Positions 7,144 to 14,984 are shown, numbered from the stretch's first letter. The stretch: 15,199 nt of DNA from Bacteroidota bacterium (GCA_028876035.1 JAGWTK010000047.1:1-15199); one strand, 5' to 3'. A program made the numbers and translations. The notes: generated from the letters alone by a model not told the origin.

Positions 7144-8187
7144 TTAAATGCTATTTCCAATGTAAACACCCGGCCTTTCTGTTCCTTCCGGATAGGGTGT
7201 CGGATGTAACCAAACTTTTGTTCCGGAAATCCTGATATCGTAGGTACTGACCTTTTCTGTAAATGGTGGTGGAGATTGGCCATTATTTGGCAGGTATTGG
7301 TAGCCATGCCAGGGGCAAGTGATGCAGCCGTCGATAATTTTTCCCTCGCCGAGCGGCCCGCCCTGGTGTTTGCACACGTTGTGAATAGCATAGAGCCTGT
7401 CCTCAGATCGGTATACGGCAATTCTTTCCACCCCGATGCAGAATATCTTTGCGCGATTAGGCAGGATGTCGGATGTTTCACATACGTAGTGAAATCCTTC
7501 TTCTACTGTATCAAAACGTGCGTTGTCTTTTTCAATCTCGCGGCTCCCGGCCAGCAGGTGAAGCGTTACCAGCACTGCAGCACCTGCACCAAGCAATACC
7601 ACAAAAACCGGATGCGTTTCAAATTGCAAAACGCCGGTCATTACGTGCAGTACAATCAATAAGTAGGCGATGTACACCAACATATGAAGGGTCTTCCAAA
7701 CTTCGGGTGTAAGATTGTGCAACCAGAAATCATGACTGCTCGCAGCCATCAACAATAATATTATCAATGCAAAAAATCCAAGTGCCTGAAAGGGAAACTG
7801 TGAAAGCGAATGATACTGCGTGTTGGAACTAAACAAAGAAACAAATGGATTTACATTGCCGAGTGAATGAAATTGAAACAGGCTGAACCCGCCATGAATC
7901 AGTGCGATGAAAAACATGGTAACACCCAGGTGGCGCCGGTTGTACAGCAGGGGCAGAAATTTGCTGTTAAGGCGGCAAAGCGGTCCAATCGCCAATATAA
8001 CATGCAATAAGAGGAATGCCAGCGTAGACGTTGATCGAATCAAGGCAGTTTCAAATGTATAATCGGGATTGGTAACTGCTGTTAACCCAATAAAGAGCAG
8101 TAAATACAAACTGCAAAAGCCGGCGATAGCAAAATCGTACCGCTTTTTCTGCCTGTTCCAACCAACTGCTGTATAAGAAACACTCAT
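7144..8187 (-). CDS. Ferric-reductase-like membrane domain fused to a C-terminal Rieske [2Fe-2S] domain
   Basis: A 347-residue protein. Six hydrophobic helices (about 18-38, 50-70, 88-108, 134-150, 163-185 and 193-212) carry candidate haem ligands H98 (ALIHGG), H168 (TLHMLVY) and H181 (IVLHVMTG), with H62 and H86 as further candidates. The layout is like MsrQ and other ferric-reductase-like proteins. Residues about 235-345 form a Rieske domain with both cluster ligand pairs: C272-x-H274, then 16 residues, then C291-x2-H294 (CPWHGY). This is the NirD/ring-hydroxylase ferredoxin type. Basic residues before helix 1, between helices 2 and 3 (YNRRH) and after helix 6 place the Rieske domain in the cytoplasm. 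Electrons could pass between a cytosolic donor, the cluster and membrane haems. The FAD/NAD(P)H module usual after such membrane domains is replaced here. It sits in a tight five-gene group. Confidence 0.88.
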   Translation of the reverse strand: MSVSYTAVGWNRQKKRYDFAIAGFCSLYLLLFIGLTAVTNPDYTFETALIRSTSTLAFLLLHVILAIGPLCRLNSKFLPLLYNRRHLGVTMFFIALIHGGFSLFQFHSLGNVNPFVSLFSSNTQYHSLSQFPFQALGFFALIILLLMAASSHDFWLHNLTPEVWKTLHMLVYIAYLLIVLHVMTGVLQFETHPVFVVLLGAGAAVLVTLHLLAGSREIEKDNARFDTVEEGFHYVCETSDILPNRAKIFCIGVERIAVYRSEDRLYAIHNVCKHQGGPLGEGKIIDGCITCPWHGYQYLPNNGQSPPPFTEKVSTYDIRISGTKVWLHPTPYPEGTERPGVYIGNSI

Positions 8188-8209
8188 AGATTAATTATTA
8201 TTGAAACCT

Positions 8210-8647
8210 TTATCGGAAGAAAACACTGTCAACCGCTTTCCCATAAATAAAGTCGTATAATACCAGGTGATGGATATGGTCGATGCCATGGTTCAATACA
8301 AACCGGTACGTGCCCATGGCTTCAATTCTTCCGATGAGCTCCGCATTGTTAATTTGGATGCTGGCCGCGGGAAGCCCGTATACATTGCAGGTGGGAACAG
8401 TAAGCGGCCTTTTGTTGATCCATTCCAGTTGAAAAAGGCTATCGCTTGCTTTGCGGATGGTAGCTGTGTAAGCGGGCGTTTCTGTACGATGAACGATAAC
8501 CGGGAAAGAGGTGCCGGTGGCTGGCTGCAACAGCGTTTGTGCAGGCGCCTTCCGGGTAGCAAGCTTGGCACTGATGATCCCCGCCGGTAACAATACCAGG
8601 AGCATGGACCAAATTTGCAGGTGTCTTTTTCGAAGGCTTTTAACCAT
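8210..8647 (-). CDS. Small membrane-anchored hypothetical protein
   Basis: A 145-residue protein of no family I can name. A basic N-terminus (KSLRKRH) and one hydrophobic segment (about 11-29) give a signal anchor or uncleaved signal peptide. The remainder is predicted to be outside the cytoplasmic membrane and is beta-rich. Notable points are a single cysteine (C87 in VPTCNVYGLP) and a histidine-rich patch near the C-terminus, H120, H124, H126 and H127 (NHGIDHIHHLVLYDFIYGK), which could bind haem or metal. It lies 22 bases upstream of the ferric-reductase/Rieske gene and 21 bases after the 70-residue membrane protein. The tight spacing suggests an accessory subunit of the same membrane complex, which is inference from context only. 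Confidence 0.75.
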   Translation of the reverse strand: MVKSLRKRHLQIWSMLLVLLPAGIISAKLATRKAPAQTLLQPATGTSFPVIVHRTETPAYTATIRKASDSLFQLEWINKRPLTVPTCNVYGLPAASIQINNAELIGRIEAMGTYRFVLNHGIDHIHHLVLYDFIYGKAVDSVFFR

Positions 8648-8668
8648 GGTTTCGTTTTGCAGTGATGG

Positions 8669-8881
8669 TTATTTTTTCCGGATAACTATCCACTTCCTCA
8701 TCAGTGCTGGCCAGAACAAAACAACCCCGGGAAGAATAATCAGCCGGAATCCCCAACTGCTTCCCTTTGCGCCCGGATCGATTTGAGTAATGCCTTTAAT
8801 GATAAACAAAGGATAAAAAGCGAGACCCAGCAGCAAGTATACAAGTGCTACAGTAAATACAATAGTGATGATCTGTTCCAT
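8669..8881 (-). CDS. Two-helix small membrane protein
   Basis: A 70-residue protein with two hydrophobic segments (about 4-30 and 47-62) joined by a short polar loop (TQIDPGAKGSSWGFR) and ending in a basic tail (MRKWIVIRKK). Positive-inside reasoning puts the tail in the cytoplasm. I recognise no family. The start codon lies 3 bases after the stop of the protease gene, and the next gene begins 21 bases downstream, so translation is probably coupled within the cluster. Such small proteins are often assembly or structural subunits of membrane redox complexes; here that is a suggestion from position only. Confidence 0.72.
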   Translation of the reverse strand: MEQIITIVFTVALVYLLLGLAFYPLFIIKGITQIDPGAKGSSWGFRLIILPGVVLFWPALMRKWIVIRKK

Positions 8882-8884
8882 AAT

Positions 8885-10522
8885 TCAATTTTCAATCAGT
8901 AAAACACTATTAAAGCCGGCGATGCCATCGGGTTCACGGAAGGGATTGGCAGTATCTTCTGCCCAATTGTTTTCATCGATCAGAAATTTGTAGTGGTACT
9001 TGCCTGGCGCAAGCAGCGGGATACTGATTTTCCACCATCCATCTTTGCAGGGCTGCAGTGGATGGGTTTGGGTTGCCCATTGATTGAACGGTCCGGTGAG
9101 CACCACCTGGCTGGCACAACTGCTTCGGATCGAAAATTCAATGACCTGGTTTTGATTGTCAATATAGGGAGATTGACCGGCATTTTCATTGCTGTGTTGT
9201 TTTAATGCCTGTAGTATCGCTTTTCTTGGCTGTATCATCCCATAACCTTGCCGTTCGGGCGCGATAGAATCGAGCCTTTTAGCAGAAGAGAATAAAATAT
9301 GCCGGATACCGGCAGGACTAAGCAATGGATTACATTCTATCAATTGCGCCACAACCGCTGATACAATAGGAGCTGCGAAGGATGTGCCATCGGCATGCAT
9401 ATAATGTGGTGCGATGAATTTCCCGCGCTGGATGCGTTCAATGATTTTTCCCCTGATAAAACCAGGGTCAGTTACACTGGGTAAAGCACTATCAAGCTTT
9501 GTATGCGCAATATTTCTTTCAAGCGCATCAACCAGTGCCTCGTCAGCGTGTTGTAGCAGGTCGTGCAACAAGGCCGCTTCCTTTTGCACCGAAGTACCTG
9601 GAAGAATCGGCGCTGCAATCCAAATGGCCTGCGCAACCAACTCCGGTTTCATGAGCGCATCGGTAGTGCGGCCATAGGTGGAATGATAAGCTGTTTTGCC
9701 TGCATTCAACCGATTGTCGTCGTTGATACCACCAACGGCAATCACATGCAAACCATTTGCAGGCGGCTTTATTTGTCCGTCTTCTGTATTGCCCACCGCT
9801 GCCACCACCGTGATACCTTTTTCAATCAGCGCTTCTGCCAACTGATCAATCTTGCTTTCCTTGTATGATTCTGGTTCATTATCACCCACACTCATGTTAA
9901 CGATGCGGATACCATAGAGTGCATGGTTTTCCAGTACCCATTCGAGTGCTTTGATGATATTAGTCTGCAGGATGCGGCCCGTATTGTCCTGCACTTTTAA
10001 CAAAACAAGATTTGCTTCGCTGGCAATGCCCTTGTAGAGCCCGTTGCTCAAGTAACCATCACCGGCACATACAACGCTGGTCATGGTACCATGCCATTGC
10101 CCGTCTGTTTGATCAGACGCACCCGATTCGGTAATATCAACCATCGCTTTGATGCGGTTGTAATGACTCGTAAGATCCGGATGCGGGAAAAAATCACTGT
10201 CGATAAAACAAATGGTCACCCCCTTGCCGGTAAATCGTGGATTTGCATCAAGTCTGAGCGGCGTGGGAAGAATAACGAAATCATCCACGCTGCGCACCGG
10301 GAAATACGGACCAATTTCTGGCAGCAATCGTTGTTCACGAACAATCTCGGTATGGTAGTAGTCGATACAGCGACTGCAAATACCATCGTTCTCCGTCCAG
10401 CGGGGGTGTGCCTGCCTGAGCCGATCGATTACCGCTGTTTCGCTGTCAATATGAAAGCGGAACAGGAGTTTGTCGACCGGGTCATTGCACAAGGGACATA
10501 TAAGTTGCTGACTATCGGACAC
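8885..10522 (-). CDS. Cytoplasmic subtilisin-family (S8) protease with N-terminal CxxC pairs and C-terminal glycogen-binding domain
   Basis: A 545-residue protein from a GTG start. No other start precedes the conserved N-terminus, and no signal peptide is present. Residues 1-60 hold two CxxC pairs, C9/C12 (CPLC) and C49/C52 (CSRC), suggesting a zinc ribbon. The S8 catalytic domain spans about 95-440: D108 (FIDSDFFPHPDL), H144 (WHGT), oxyanion N245 (AAVGN) and S381 (DGTSFAAP) are all present, so the enzyme is probably active. An insertion of about 50 residues lies near 305-360. Residues about 458-545 match AMPK-beta/CBM48 glycogen-binding modules: GPFNQW (W482), YHYKF (K512), NNW (W520) and a final FNSV (N538). 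These correspond to the sugar-contacting W100, K126, W133 and N150 of mammalian AMPK beta-1. It heads the five-gene redox cluster, 3 bases before the next gene. A target on glycogen or glycogen-bound enzymes is inferred. Confidence 0.9.
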   Translation of the reverse strand: MSDSQQLICPLCNDPVDKLLFRFHIDSETAVIDRLRQAHPRWTENDGICSRCIDYYHTEIVREQRLLPEIGPYFPVRSVDDFVILPTPLRLDANPRFTGKGVTICFIDSDFFPHPDLTSHYNRIKAMVDITESGASDQTDGQWHGTMTSVVCAGDGYLSNGLYKGIASEANLVLLKVQDNTGRILQTNIIKALEWVLENHALYGIRIVNMSVGDNEPESYKESKIDQLAEALIEKGITVVAAVGNTEDGQIKPPANGLHVIAVGGINDDNRLNAGKTAYHSTYGRTTDALMKPELVAQAIWIAAPILPGTSVQKEAALLHDLLQHADEALVDALERNIAHTKLDSALPSVTDPGFIRGKIIERIQRGKFIAPHYMHADGTSFAAPIVSAVVAQLIECNPLLSPAGIRHILFSSAKRLDSIAPERQGYGMIQPRKAILQALKQHSNENAGQSPYIDNQNQVIEFSIRSSCASQVVLTGPFNQWATQTHPLQPCKDGWWKISIPLLAPGKYHYKFLIDENNWAEDTANPFREPDGIAGFNSVLLIEN

Positions 10523-10603
10523 ACAACAAAGAAAGGAGAAAAGACAGCCCGCGGTTGTCGGCTATACGACGCGACCGGCAACTTTAAGCGTCGTGGTAGG
10601 AGC

Positions 10604-10650
10604 GGTGAGGGGTGAGAGGCAGGAGGTAAGAGGTAAGAGGTAAGAGGAAG
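10604..10650. repeat. Heptamer tandem array, consensus GGTRAGR
   Basis: Six consecutive 7-base units in register are followed by a truncated GGAAG: GGTGAGG, GGTGAGA, GGCAGGA, then three identical GGTAAGA. A seventh related unit, GGTAGGA, lies at 10595-10601, two bases out of register. The array fills part of the 149-base gap between the VOC gene and the protease gene; on the transcribed strand it reads TCTTACC repeats. It may be subject to slippage, which would change the leader of the protease gene. Confidence 0.8.
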
Positions 10651-10671
10651 TAATGACGGACCAAGATACTT

Positions 10672-11682
10672 TTATTGACGATTTTCAACAAGCAGAAGGG
10701 CATGCCCGTCGGTGTCCCGTACAATAAATGCTTTGTTTGTTTTGCCATTTTTCACCGGCAGATCCACCAATCCTTTTGACAGGAACCGGTAACCTTTCGA
10801 TGCAAGTTGCTGGTAAAGCGCTGCCGCATCATCTACGCGGAGCATCGTTTGCCAGTGCCAGATATCATCGGACCGAGAATCGGCAGGATAGGGTTTGCCC
10901 GGACCTGGGTGGAGGTATTCCAGGAATTCAATACCCGGACCTGCAACGGCGCGCAAACCTGTGATGTGCAGGCTAGCCCCTTCCACAAAATTGAGGTGTG
11001 CCTGCTCCATTCCCATGTTCCAGCTCTCTCCCTTTCGTGCGATGCCCAGCAGATCCTGGTACAAATGAAGACTGCTGTCTGTTTTGGTCACGGCTATTGC
11101 GGTGTGATCGATTCCCATAAACAATTTCCCTTTGATCGTTTGCCATTTCGGTTGTCCCTTACCTTTAGGAAAATAAATGAGCTCCAGGTTGTGCATGTCG
11201 GGGTCATGAAAGTAGAAGGCTTTTACGCCGGCAGCAGCCGTATTGCTCGCAGGAATAGTCTGCGGGCCTGTCGAGACCTGCATGATCATTTTTTTGCGGA
11301 GTACTGCATACGCTTTGTCCATATCGCTTACTACTATCGCAATGTGCTGAAAGATCAGATCATTACTCATTGCATTTTCGGGTATGCTGCGTCCTCCGCT
11401 GGTCAGGTAATCTGTTAGATCAATGTATTCATCGCCGAGTTGCATTCTTACCACGCGCATCCGCAAGCCAAACAAACCCTCCAGTTTTTCATAGGCATCT
11501 CCAAAGAACTCCTGGTCACTGATTTTTTTGAAGCCTAGCACACTACTGTAAAAAGCAATGGAGCGGTTCATATCACTCACGGTGATACCAATGGCCTCCA
11601 CTTTTTGAACCTGTGCCTGCGTACCGATTTGCAGCATCAACAGCAGGAAGACACAGCTTATTTTATTGAATGCAGTATTCAT
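10672..11682 (-). CDS. Exported two-domain VOC (glyoxalase/dioxygenase fold) protein
   Basis: A 336-residue protein with a signal peptide (LLLMLQIGTQAQ; cleavage near residues 23-24). Two VOC modules follow. The first (about 26-172) begins EAIGITVSDMNRSIAFY and includes H113 (FQHIAIVVSDMD) and E167 (HNLELIYFP). The second (about 186-335) includes H193 (GIDHTAIAVT), then H327 and E333 (DTDGHALLLVE). VOC proteins bind a metal and act as glyoxalases, extradiol dioxygenases, epimerases or resistance proteins; the substrate cannot be told. Most family members are cytoplasmic, so the clear export signal is less usual. Its start codon overlaps the stop of the aquaporin gene (ATGA), indicating translational coupling. 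Confidence 0.85.
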   Translation of the reverse strand: MNTAFNKISCVFLLLMLQIGTQAQVQKVEAIGITVSDMNRSIAFYSSVLGFKKISDQEFFGDAYEKLEGLFGLRMRVVRMQLGDEYIDLTDYLTSGGRSIPENAMSNDLIFQHIAIVVSDMDKAYAVLRKKMIMQVSTGPQTIPASNTAAAGVKAFYFHDPDMHNLELIYFPKGKGQPKWQTIKGKLFMGIDHTAIAVTKTDSSLHLYQDLLGIARKGESWNMGMEQAHLNFVEGASLHITGLRAVAGPGIEFLEYLHPGPGKPYPADSRSDDIWHWQTMLRVDDAAALYQQLASKGYRFLSKGLVDLPVKNGKTNKAFIVRDTDGHALLLVENRQ

Positions 11683-12425
11683 AACCCAATGTTTTCTTTA
11701 TTTTTTACCATTTGTTGAACTGGCCTGATGCGACTGTACAGCATTGTGGCGGCAAGCATACCCAACACGGGTGCCATCATATACATCCAGAACGCGGTAT
11801 AGGTATGCGCAGGAACTGCAGACGCAAAGCTGCGCGCAGGGTTCATACCAAATCCACTGATGGGCCCGGCAATGATTACATACAATGCCACCAATATTCC
11901 TGCAGCAGGCCGCGTACATTTTTTAAGAACACGATGATCAGAAGTAAATAACACCATCGTCATGGTACCAAAAGCGATGAAGAGTTCCGTGAAAAAAGCT
12001 GGCCATAAGCCTGTTTTGCCCGGCACTGTTACAACAGAGCTTACTGGCAGATCGGTGAGCGCAGCACCAATTATCCATTGCATGAGCAGCACAGCCAGTA
12101 CGCCCCCGATAAATTGGGCAAGGATATAGAACACTGCATCCCATGGACAGATCCTGTCCAGATACAAAAATGAAAGGGTTACAGCGGGATTAATATGCGA
12201 CCCCGAAGGACTGGTCCAGGGCCCATAGAAAATGAACAAGGCCGTCAACCCCATCACTATTCCCATTAAAACCCTTCGAAGGAATTCATCCGGCAGCGCG
12301 AGGTGTACAAACGACATCTTGCTTTCGAGTATTACAGCGAATGAACAGGCCGAGACCATAAAGATGGCGAGTCCCAACGCCTCTTGCAGGTAATGCAACC
12401 AGTTTTTCCGGAAAGAGGCCTTCAT
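11679..12425 (-). CDS. Aquaporin (MIP family channel)
   Basis: A 248-residue protein from the ATG at 12425. An in-frame start at 12503 exists, but GGAGG lies 10 bases before 12425 and the extra 26 residues are not family-like. Six membrane helices and both half-helix motifs are present: SGSHINPAVTL (NPA at 79-81) and SGFGMNPARSFA (NPA at 195-197, with the selectivity-filter arginine R198). MIP channels pass water or small neutral solutes. Full conservation of both NPA motifs and the arginine indicates a working channel, but water versus glycerol selectivity is uncertain from reading alone. No glycerol kinase gene is adjacent. The gene overlaps the VOC gene downstream by 4 bases and lies 132 bases after the GMC oxidoreductase, possibly in one transcript. 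Confidence 0.92.
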   Translation of the reverse strand: MKASFRKNWLHYLQEALGLAIFMVSACSFAVILESKMSFVHLALPDEFLRRVLMGIVMGLTALFIFYGPWTSPSGSHINPAVTLSFLYLDRICPWDAVFYILAQFIGGVLAVLLMQWIIGAALTDLPVSSVVTVPGKTGLWPAFFTELFIAFGTMTMVLFTSDHRVLKKCTRPAAGILVALYVIIAGPISGFGMNPARSFASAVPAHTYTAFWMYMMAPVLGMLAATMLYSRIRPVQQMVKNKENIGL

Positions 12426-12435
12426 TTGTATTAAA

Positions 12436-12440
12436 CCTCC
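12436..12440 (-). promoter_or_regulatory. Shine-Dalgarno site deciding the aquaporin start
   Basis: GGAGG on the - strand, 10 bases upstream of ATG 12425. It is one of the few strong ribosome binding sites in the window and rules for the shorter aquaporin form over the start at 12503. Confidence 0.75.
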
Positions 12441-12557
12441 ATGACCGCTGCGCACGCGTATGGGCATCGCTCTCATACTACAAATAGCGCAAACTTGCTG
12501 CACAGTGACTGTCGTGTGCCTGACTCAAAAAGCAAGTTCTTTCCGTGGACTTATCCA

Positions 12558-14108
12558 TCACATGCGCGGCAAAGCATTGGTTGCAATATGCTCACATACC
12601 CTGAGCGCATTCGCCGCAATGGTGAGGGATGGATTAAAGGCGCCGCAACTCGGAAAAAAACTGGCATCGGTTACGTACAAGTTGTCGACCTCGTGTGCCC
12701 TGCAATTGACATCAAGTACCGAGCTGGCCGGGTCCAGACCGAAACGGAGCGTACCGTTCTGGTGGCTCATGCCGGAGATGTCGAGATCATACCCTGCCCA
12801 TTGCACATCTGTATAGTCAGGGTCAATATCGCCCAGACGAACGAATACTTCCTTTAGTTTCTCTTTGAGTTTTTCATAGGCCGCGTAATTGTTCCTGCGA
12901 TAATGCACTTTGATACTTCCATCTTCCCGCAGTTCAACCCTGTTGTCTGTTTCTGGCAGATCTTCGGCGGTCAGCCAGAAGTCAATCGTCATTTCTTTGA
13001 GTTCTTCATAGCTTTTGCCCGGTGCGATTTTTTCTCCCAGCCAGCAAATCGTATCGGCATCGTTTCTACCCATTAATTGTATCTCACCCAACGGAAATTC
13101 GCTATTATCCGACCCAAAATAAAAATCTGCCAGGCCAAGGCTCTTTTGAAAGACACAATGGTTCTTTTTCTTCGTGAAAGCAACCAAACAACCATTGTGG
13201 TGTAACATCAGGTTTCTGCCAACCAGTCCGCTTGCGTTTGCCAATCCGTTTGGATGCTGCTTGTTCGCGCTGCGCAACAAGAGGGCCGCACTGTTGACGG
13301 CGCCACAGGCGACAATCACAATGCTTGCAGAGAAAGCGATCCGTTCCCCCTTCACAACTGCTATTACTTTATTGACCGAACGGCCGTCATCCGTTGTGTC
13401 CAGTTTTTCGACATAGGCATGGGTGAGTAAAGTAATATTGCCATTGGCCAGTGCGGGCCGCAATGCTACCACCTGGGCGTCTGCCTTACTTTCGGTAAGA
13501 TCCGGAAAGCCATCGAAATTTTCCAATACAACCGGTGTTTCTGTTTCGCTAAAATCCTGCGGCAGCTTAACACCCATGGGCAATGGAAAAGGATGCAGTC
13601 CTAGTTGCCGCATTTTTTGTTCGAGGTCTGCTATCAGTGGTTCATAGGCCAGTGGTGGATGAGGATAGGGCTTCGATGCTTTTGGTTCGGTTGGATCAAC
13701 GCCGTGTTTGCCGTGAACATGGTACAATTGCTCCACCTGGCTGTAATAGGGTTCCAGCGTATCATATCGAAATGGCCAGGCCGGGGAGATGCCGCCATAG
13801 TGTTTGGTTTCGAGAAAGTCTTCCTCCCTGAAACGAAAAAGTGCAGCGCCATACATCTTGCTGTTGCCACCTACATTGTAATGAATAAACGGCTTGAATG
13901 GTTTATCGTCCGCATCGTACCAATCTTCGTTTGGACGATACCTTCCTACGGTTACAACTTCATGCGGATCCCAGTTTTGTTTTTCCTTAGGTATAAAACC
14001 ACCTCTTTCCAGGACAAGAATGCGCTTACCCGTTTTTGCCAGTGCATAGGCAGAAGTAGATCCGCCGCTGCCTGTTCCTATGATAATGATATCGTAATGG
14101 TTGTTCAT
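12558..14108 (-). CDS. GMC-family FAD-dependent oxidoreductase
   Basis: A 516-residue protein, the usual family length. The N-terminus is the FAD dinucleotide-binding fold: IIIIGTGSGGSTSAYALA (GxGxxG at 11-16), with E34 at the end of strand 2 (VLERGG) for ribose binding. A mid-protein VVACGAVNSAALLLRSA segment and HYNVGGNSKMYGA near residues 95-107 match the GMC fold. The C-terminal GMC domain has MSHQNGTLRFG (H449) and DASFFPSCGAFNPSLTIAAN (N492), the His/Asn active-site pair position. GMC enzymes oxidise alcohols, sugars or sterols by hydride transfer to FAD. No signal peptide is seen, so it is predicted cytoplasmic. The physiological substrate and acceptor are unknown. It is followed 132 bases later by the aquaporin gene. 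Confidence 0.93.
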   Translation of the reverse strand: MNNHYDIIIIGTGSGGSTSAYALAKTGKRILVLERGGFIPKEKQNWDPHEVVTVGRYRPNEDWYDADDKPFKPFIHYNVGGNSKMYGAALFRFREEDFLETKHYGGISPAWPFRYDTLEPYYSQVEQLYHVHGKHGVDPTEPKASKPYPHPPLAYEPLIADLEQKMRQLGLHPFPLPMGVKLPQDFSETETPVVLENFDGFPDLTESKADAQVVALRPALANGNITLLTHAYVEKLDTTDDGRSVNKVIAVVKGERIAFSASIVIVACGAVNSAALLLRSANKQHPNGLANASGLVGRNLMLHHNGCLVAFTKKKNHCVFQKSLGLADFYFGSDNSEFPLGEIQLMGRNDADTICWLGEKIAPGKSYEELKEMTIDFWLTAEDLPETDNRVELREDGSIKVHYRRNNYAAYEKLKEKLKEVFVRLGDIDPDYTDVQWAGYDLDISGMSHQNGTLRFGLDPASSVLDVNCRAHEVDNLYVTDASFFPSCGAFNPSLTIAANALRVCEHIATNALPRM

Positions 14109-14229
14109 GATGATTGCGGTATTGATTTGTACAAATACAAATTGACTGTATCAGCGCCTGTGCGGATGTCGGCTGTTTTACCCGATCGGATAAATAGTGG
14201 TTTGACCAGCTGGTTTTGTCTGTTTCTGC

Positions 14230-14253
14230 CACCGTTTCCCGCTGGGAACGGTG
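14230..14253. other. Stem-loop downstream of the CPBP gene
   Basis: CACCGTT-T-CCC, loop GCT, GGG-AACGGTG: a 10-bp stem with one bulged T. It begins about 20 bases after the CPBP stop on the - strand. No U-run follows in either direction, so it could be a factor-dependent terminator, a 3'-end stabiliser, or chance. Confidence 0.45.
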
Positions 14254-14273
14254 TATCATTACAGGGAGAGCGT

Positions 14274-14984
14274 TTATTTATTCAGTGCACCATAAGTGGC
14301 CAATGCACCAATTAAGTTGAGGCAGATATGTGTAAGAACAGCGAGTCGAAGGTCTTTGGTTTTCCAGGTCATGTATACCATCGGGAGCAACGCCAGGAAT
14401 AAGGTTGGGTAGATATAAGGCTGCCAAAAATGGTAGATCGTAAACAATGCCGTGTTGAGTAAGATGGCGGTCTTCCCGTATTTTTCCATTCCTGGCAGGA
14501 GATAGCCCCGGAAGTACAACTCTTCGATGGCGGGAGCCAGTAGTCCGTTCAAAACAATATTCAACAGTAGCACCTGCCTGATTTTGTCCGGCGCATAACC
14601 GGCAAACGACTGCACATTGTACCAGGAGGGCAACCATTGAAGCCAGTGAGCGGTAATCCAGACCGACAAAGGCTGTGTTGCGCCCCAAACAACAAACGCG
14701 ATTACAACCAGCAAGAAAGACCAGAGTACCAGCTTACCCGTTGTGAGCGTGGGTTTGTAGGCAAATACCGCAGACAACTGTTTCGATGCTGCTGCTTTCT
14801 TTGCGACAAAAAGGTGGATCGCCATAATGGGAACCGCTATAATTATAATGGAAAGCAGGATCGCCATTTGCGGCGGATAGCCATGTTGCATGACCAATGG
14901 CGCGAGTAAAATATACACCAGCGTTATCAAAACGCCCGGGTAGAGATGGTACAGGACCATGCGTCCGGATGAAAGTTGTTTCAT
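14274..14984 (-). CDS. CPBP-family intramembrane metalloprotease (CAAX protease/bacteriocin-processing type)
   Basis: A 236-residue protein with about six to eight hydrophobic helices. All ABI/CPBP motifs are present: PAIEELYFRGYLLP (E154, E155, R159), FTIYHFW (H185) and THICLNLIG (H219, N223). These residues form the glutamate/histidine active site of the Rce1-like family, so the protein is probably a working membrane protease. Bacterial members have varied or unknown substrates, and the bacteriocin link of the family name is not supported by any neighbour here. It starts 52 bases after the amylo-alpha-1,6-glucosidase stop and may be read from the same transcript. A stem-loop follows its stop. 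Confidence 0.9.
   Translation of the reverse strand: MKQLSSGRMVLYHLYPGVLITLVYILLAPLVMQHGYPPQMAILLSIIIIAVPIMAIHLFVAKKAAASKQLSAVFAYKPTLTTGKLVLWSFLLVVIAFVVWGATQPLSVWITAHWLQWLPSWYNVQSFAGYAPDKIRQVLLLNIVLNGLLAPAIEELYFRGYLLPGMEKYGKTAILLNTALFTIYHFWQPYIYPTLFLALLPMVYMTWKTKDLRLAVLTHICLNLIGALATYGALNK

Noticed and set aside
10091..10615. 174-codon open frame on the + strand
   Set aside because: Antisense to the S8 protease, with its end running into the heptamer array; the protease motifs on the other strand are decisive.
10807..11418. 203-codon open frame on the + strand
   Set aside because: Antisense to the VOC gene, no recognisable motif, and Cys/His-rich composition typical of a shadow frame.
12426..12503. 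26-residue N-terminal extension of the aquaporin
   Set aside because: Sequence is Cys/Arg-rich and unlike family N-termini; the GGAGG site serves the internal ATG at 12425.
14109..14150. Bacteroidota-type promoter (TTTG ... TAnnTTTG) upstream of the GMC gene
   Set aside because: TTTG words occur, but no copy matches the -7 consensus with acceptable spacing.
14205..14214. ACCAGCTGGT palindrome between the GMC and CPBP genes as an operator
   Set aside because: A single 10-bp palindrome without a partner site or a regulator gene nearby; chance is likely.
13605..14315. 236-codon open frame on the + strand
   Set aside because: It lies antisense across the well-supported GMC oxidoreductase, has Trp/Cys-rich sequence with no family resemblance, and runs past the real gene's start; it is a shadow.
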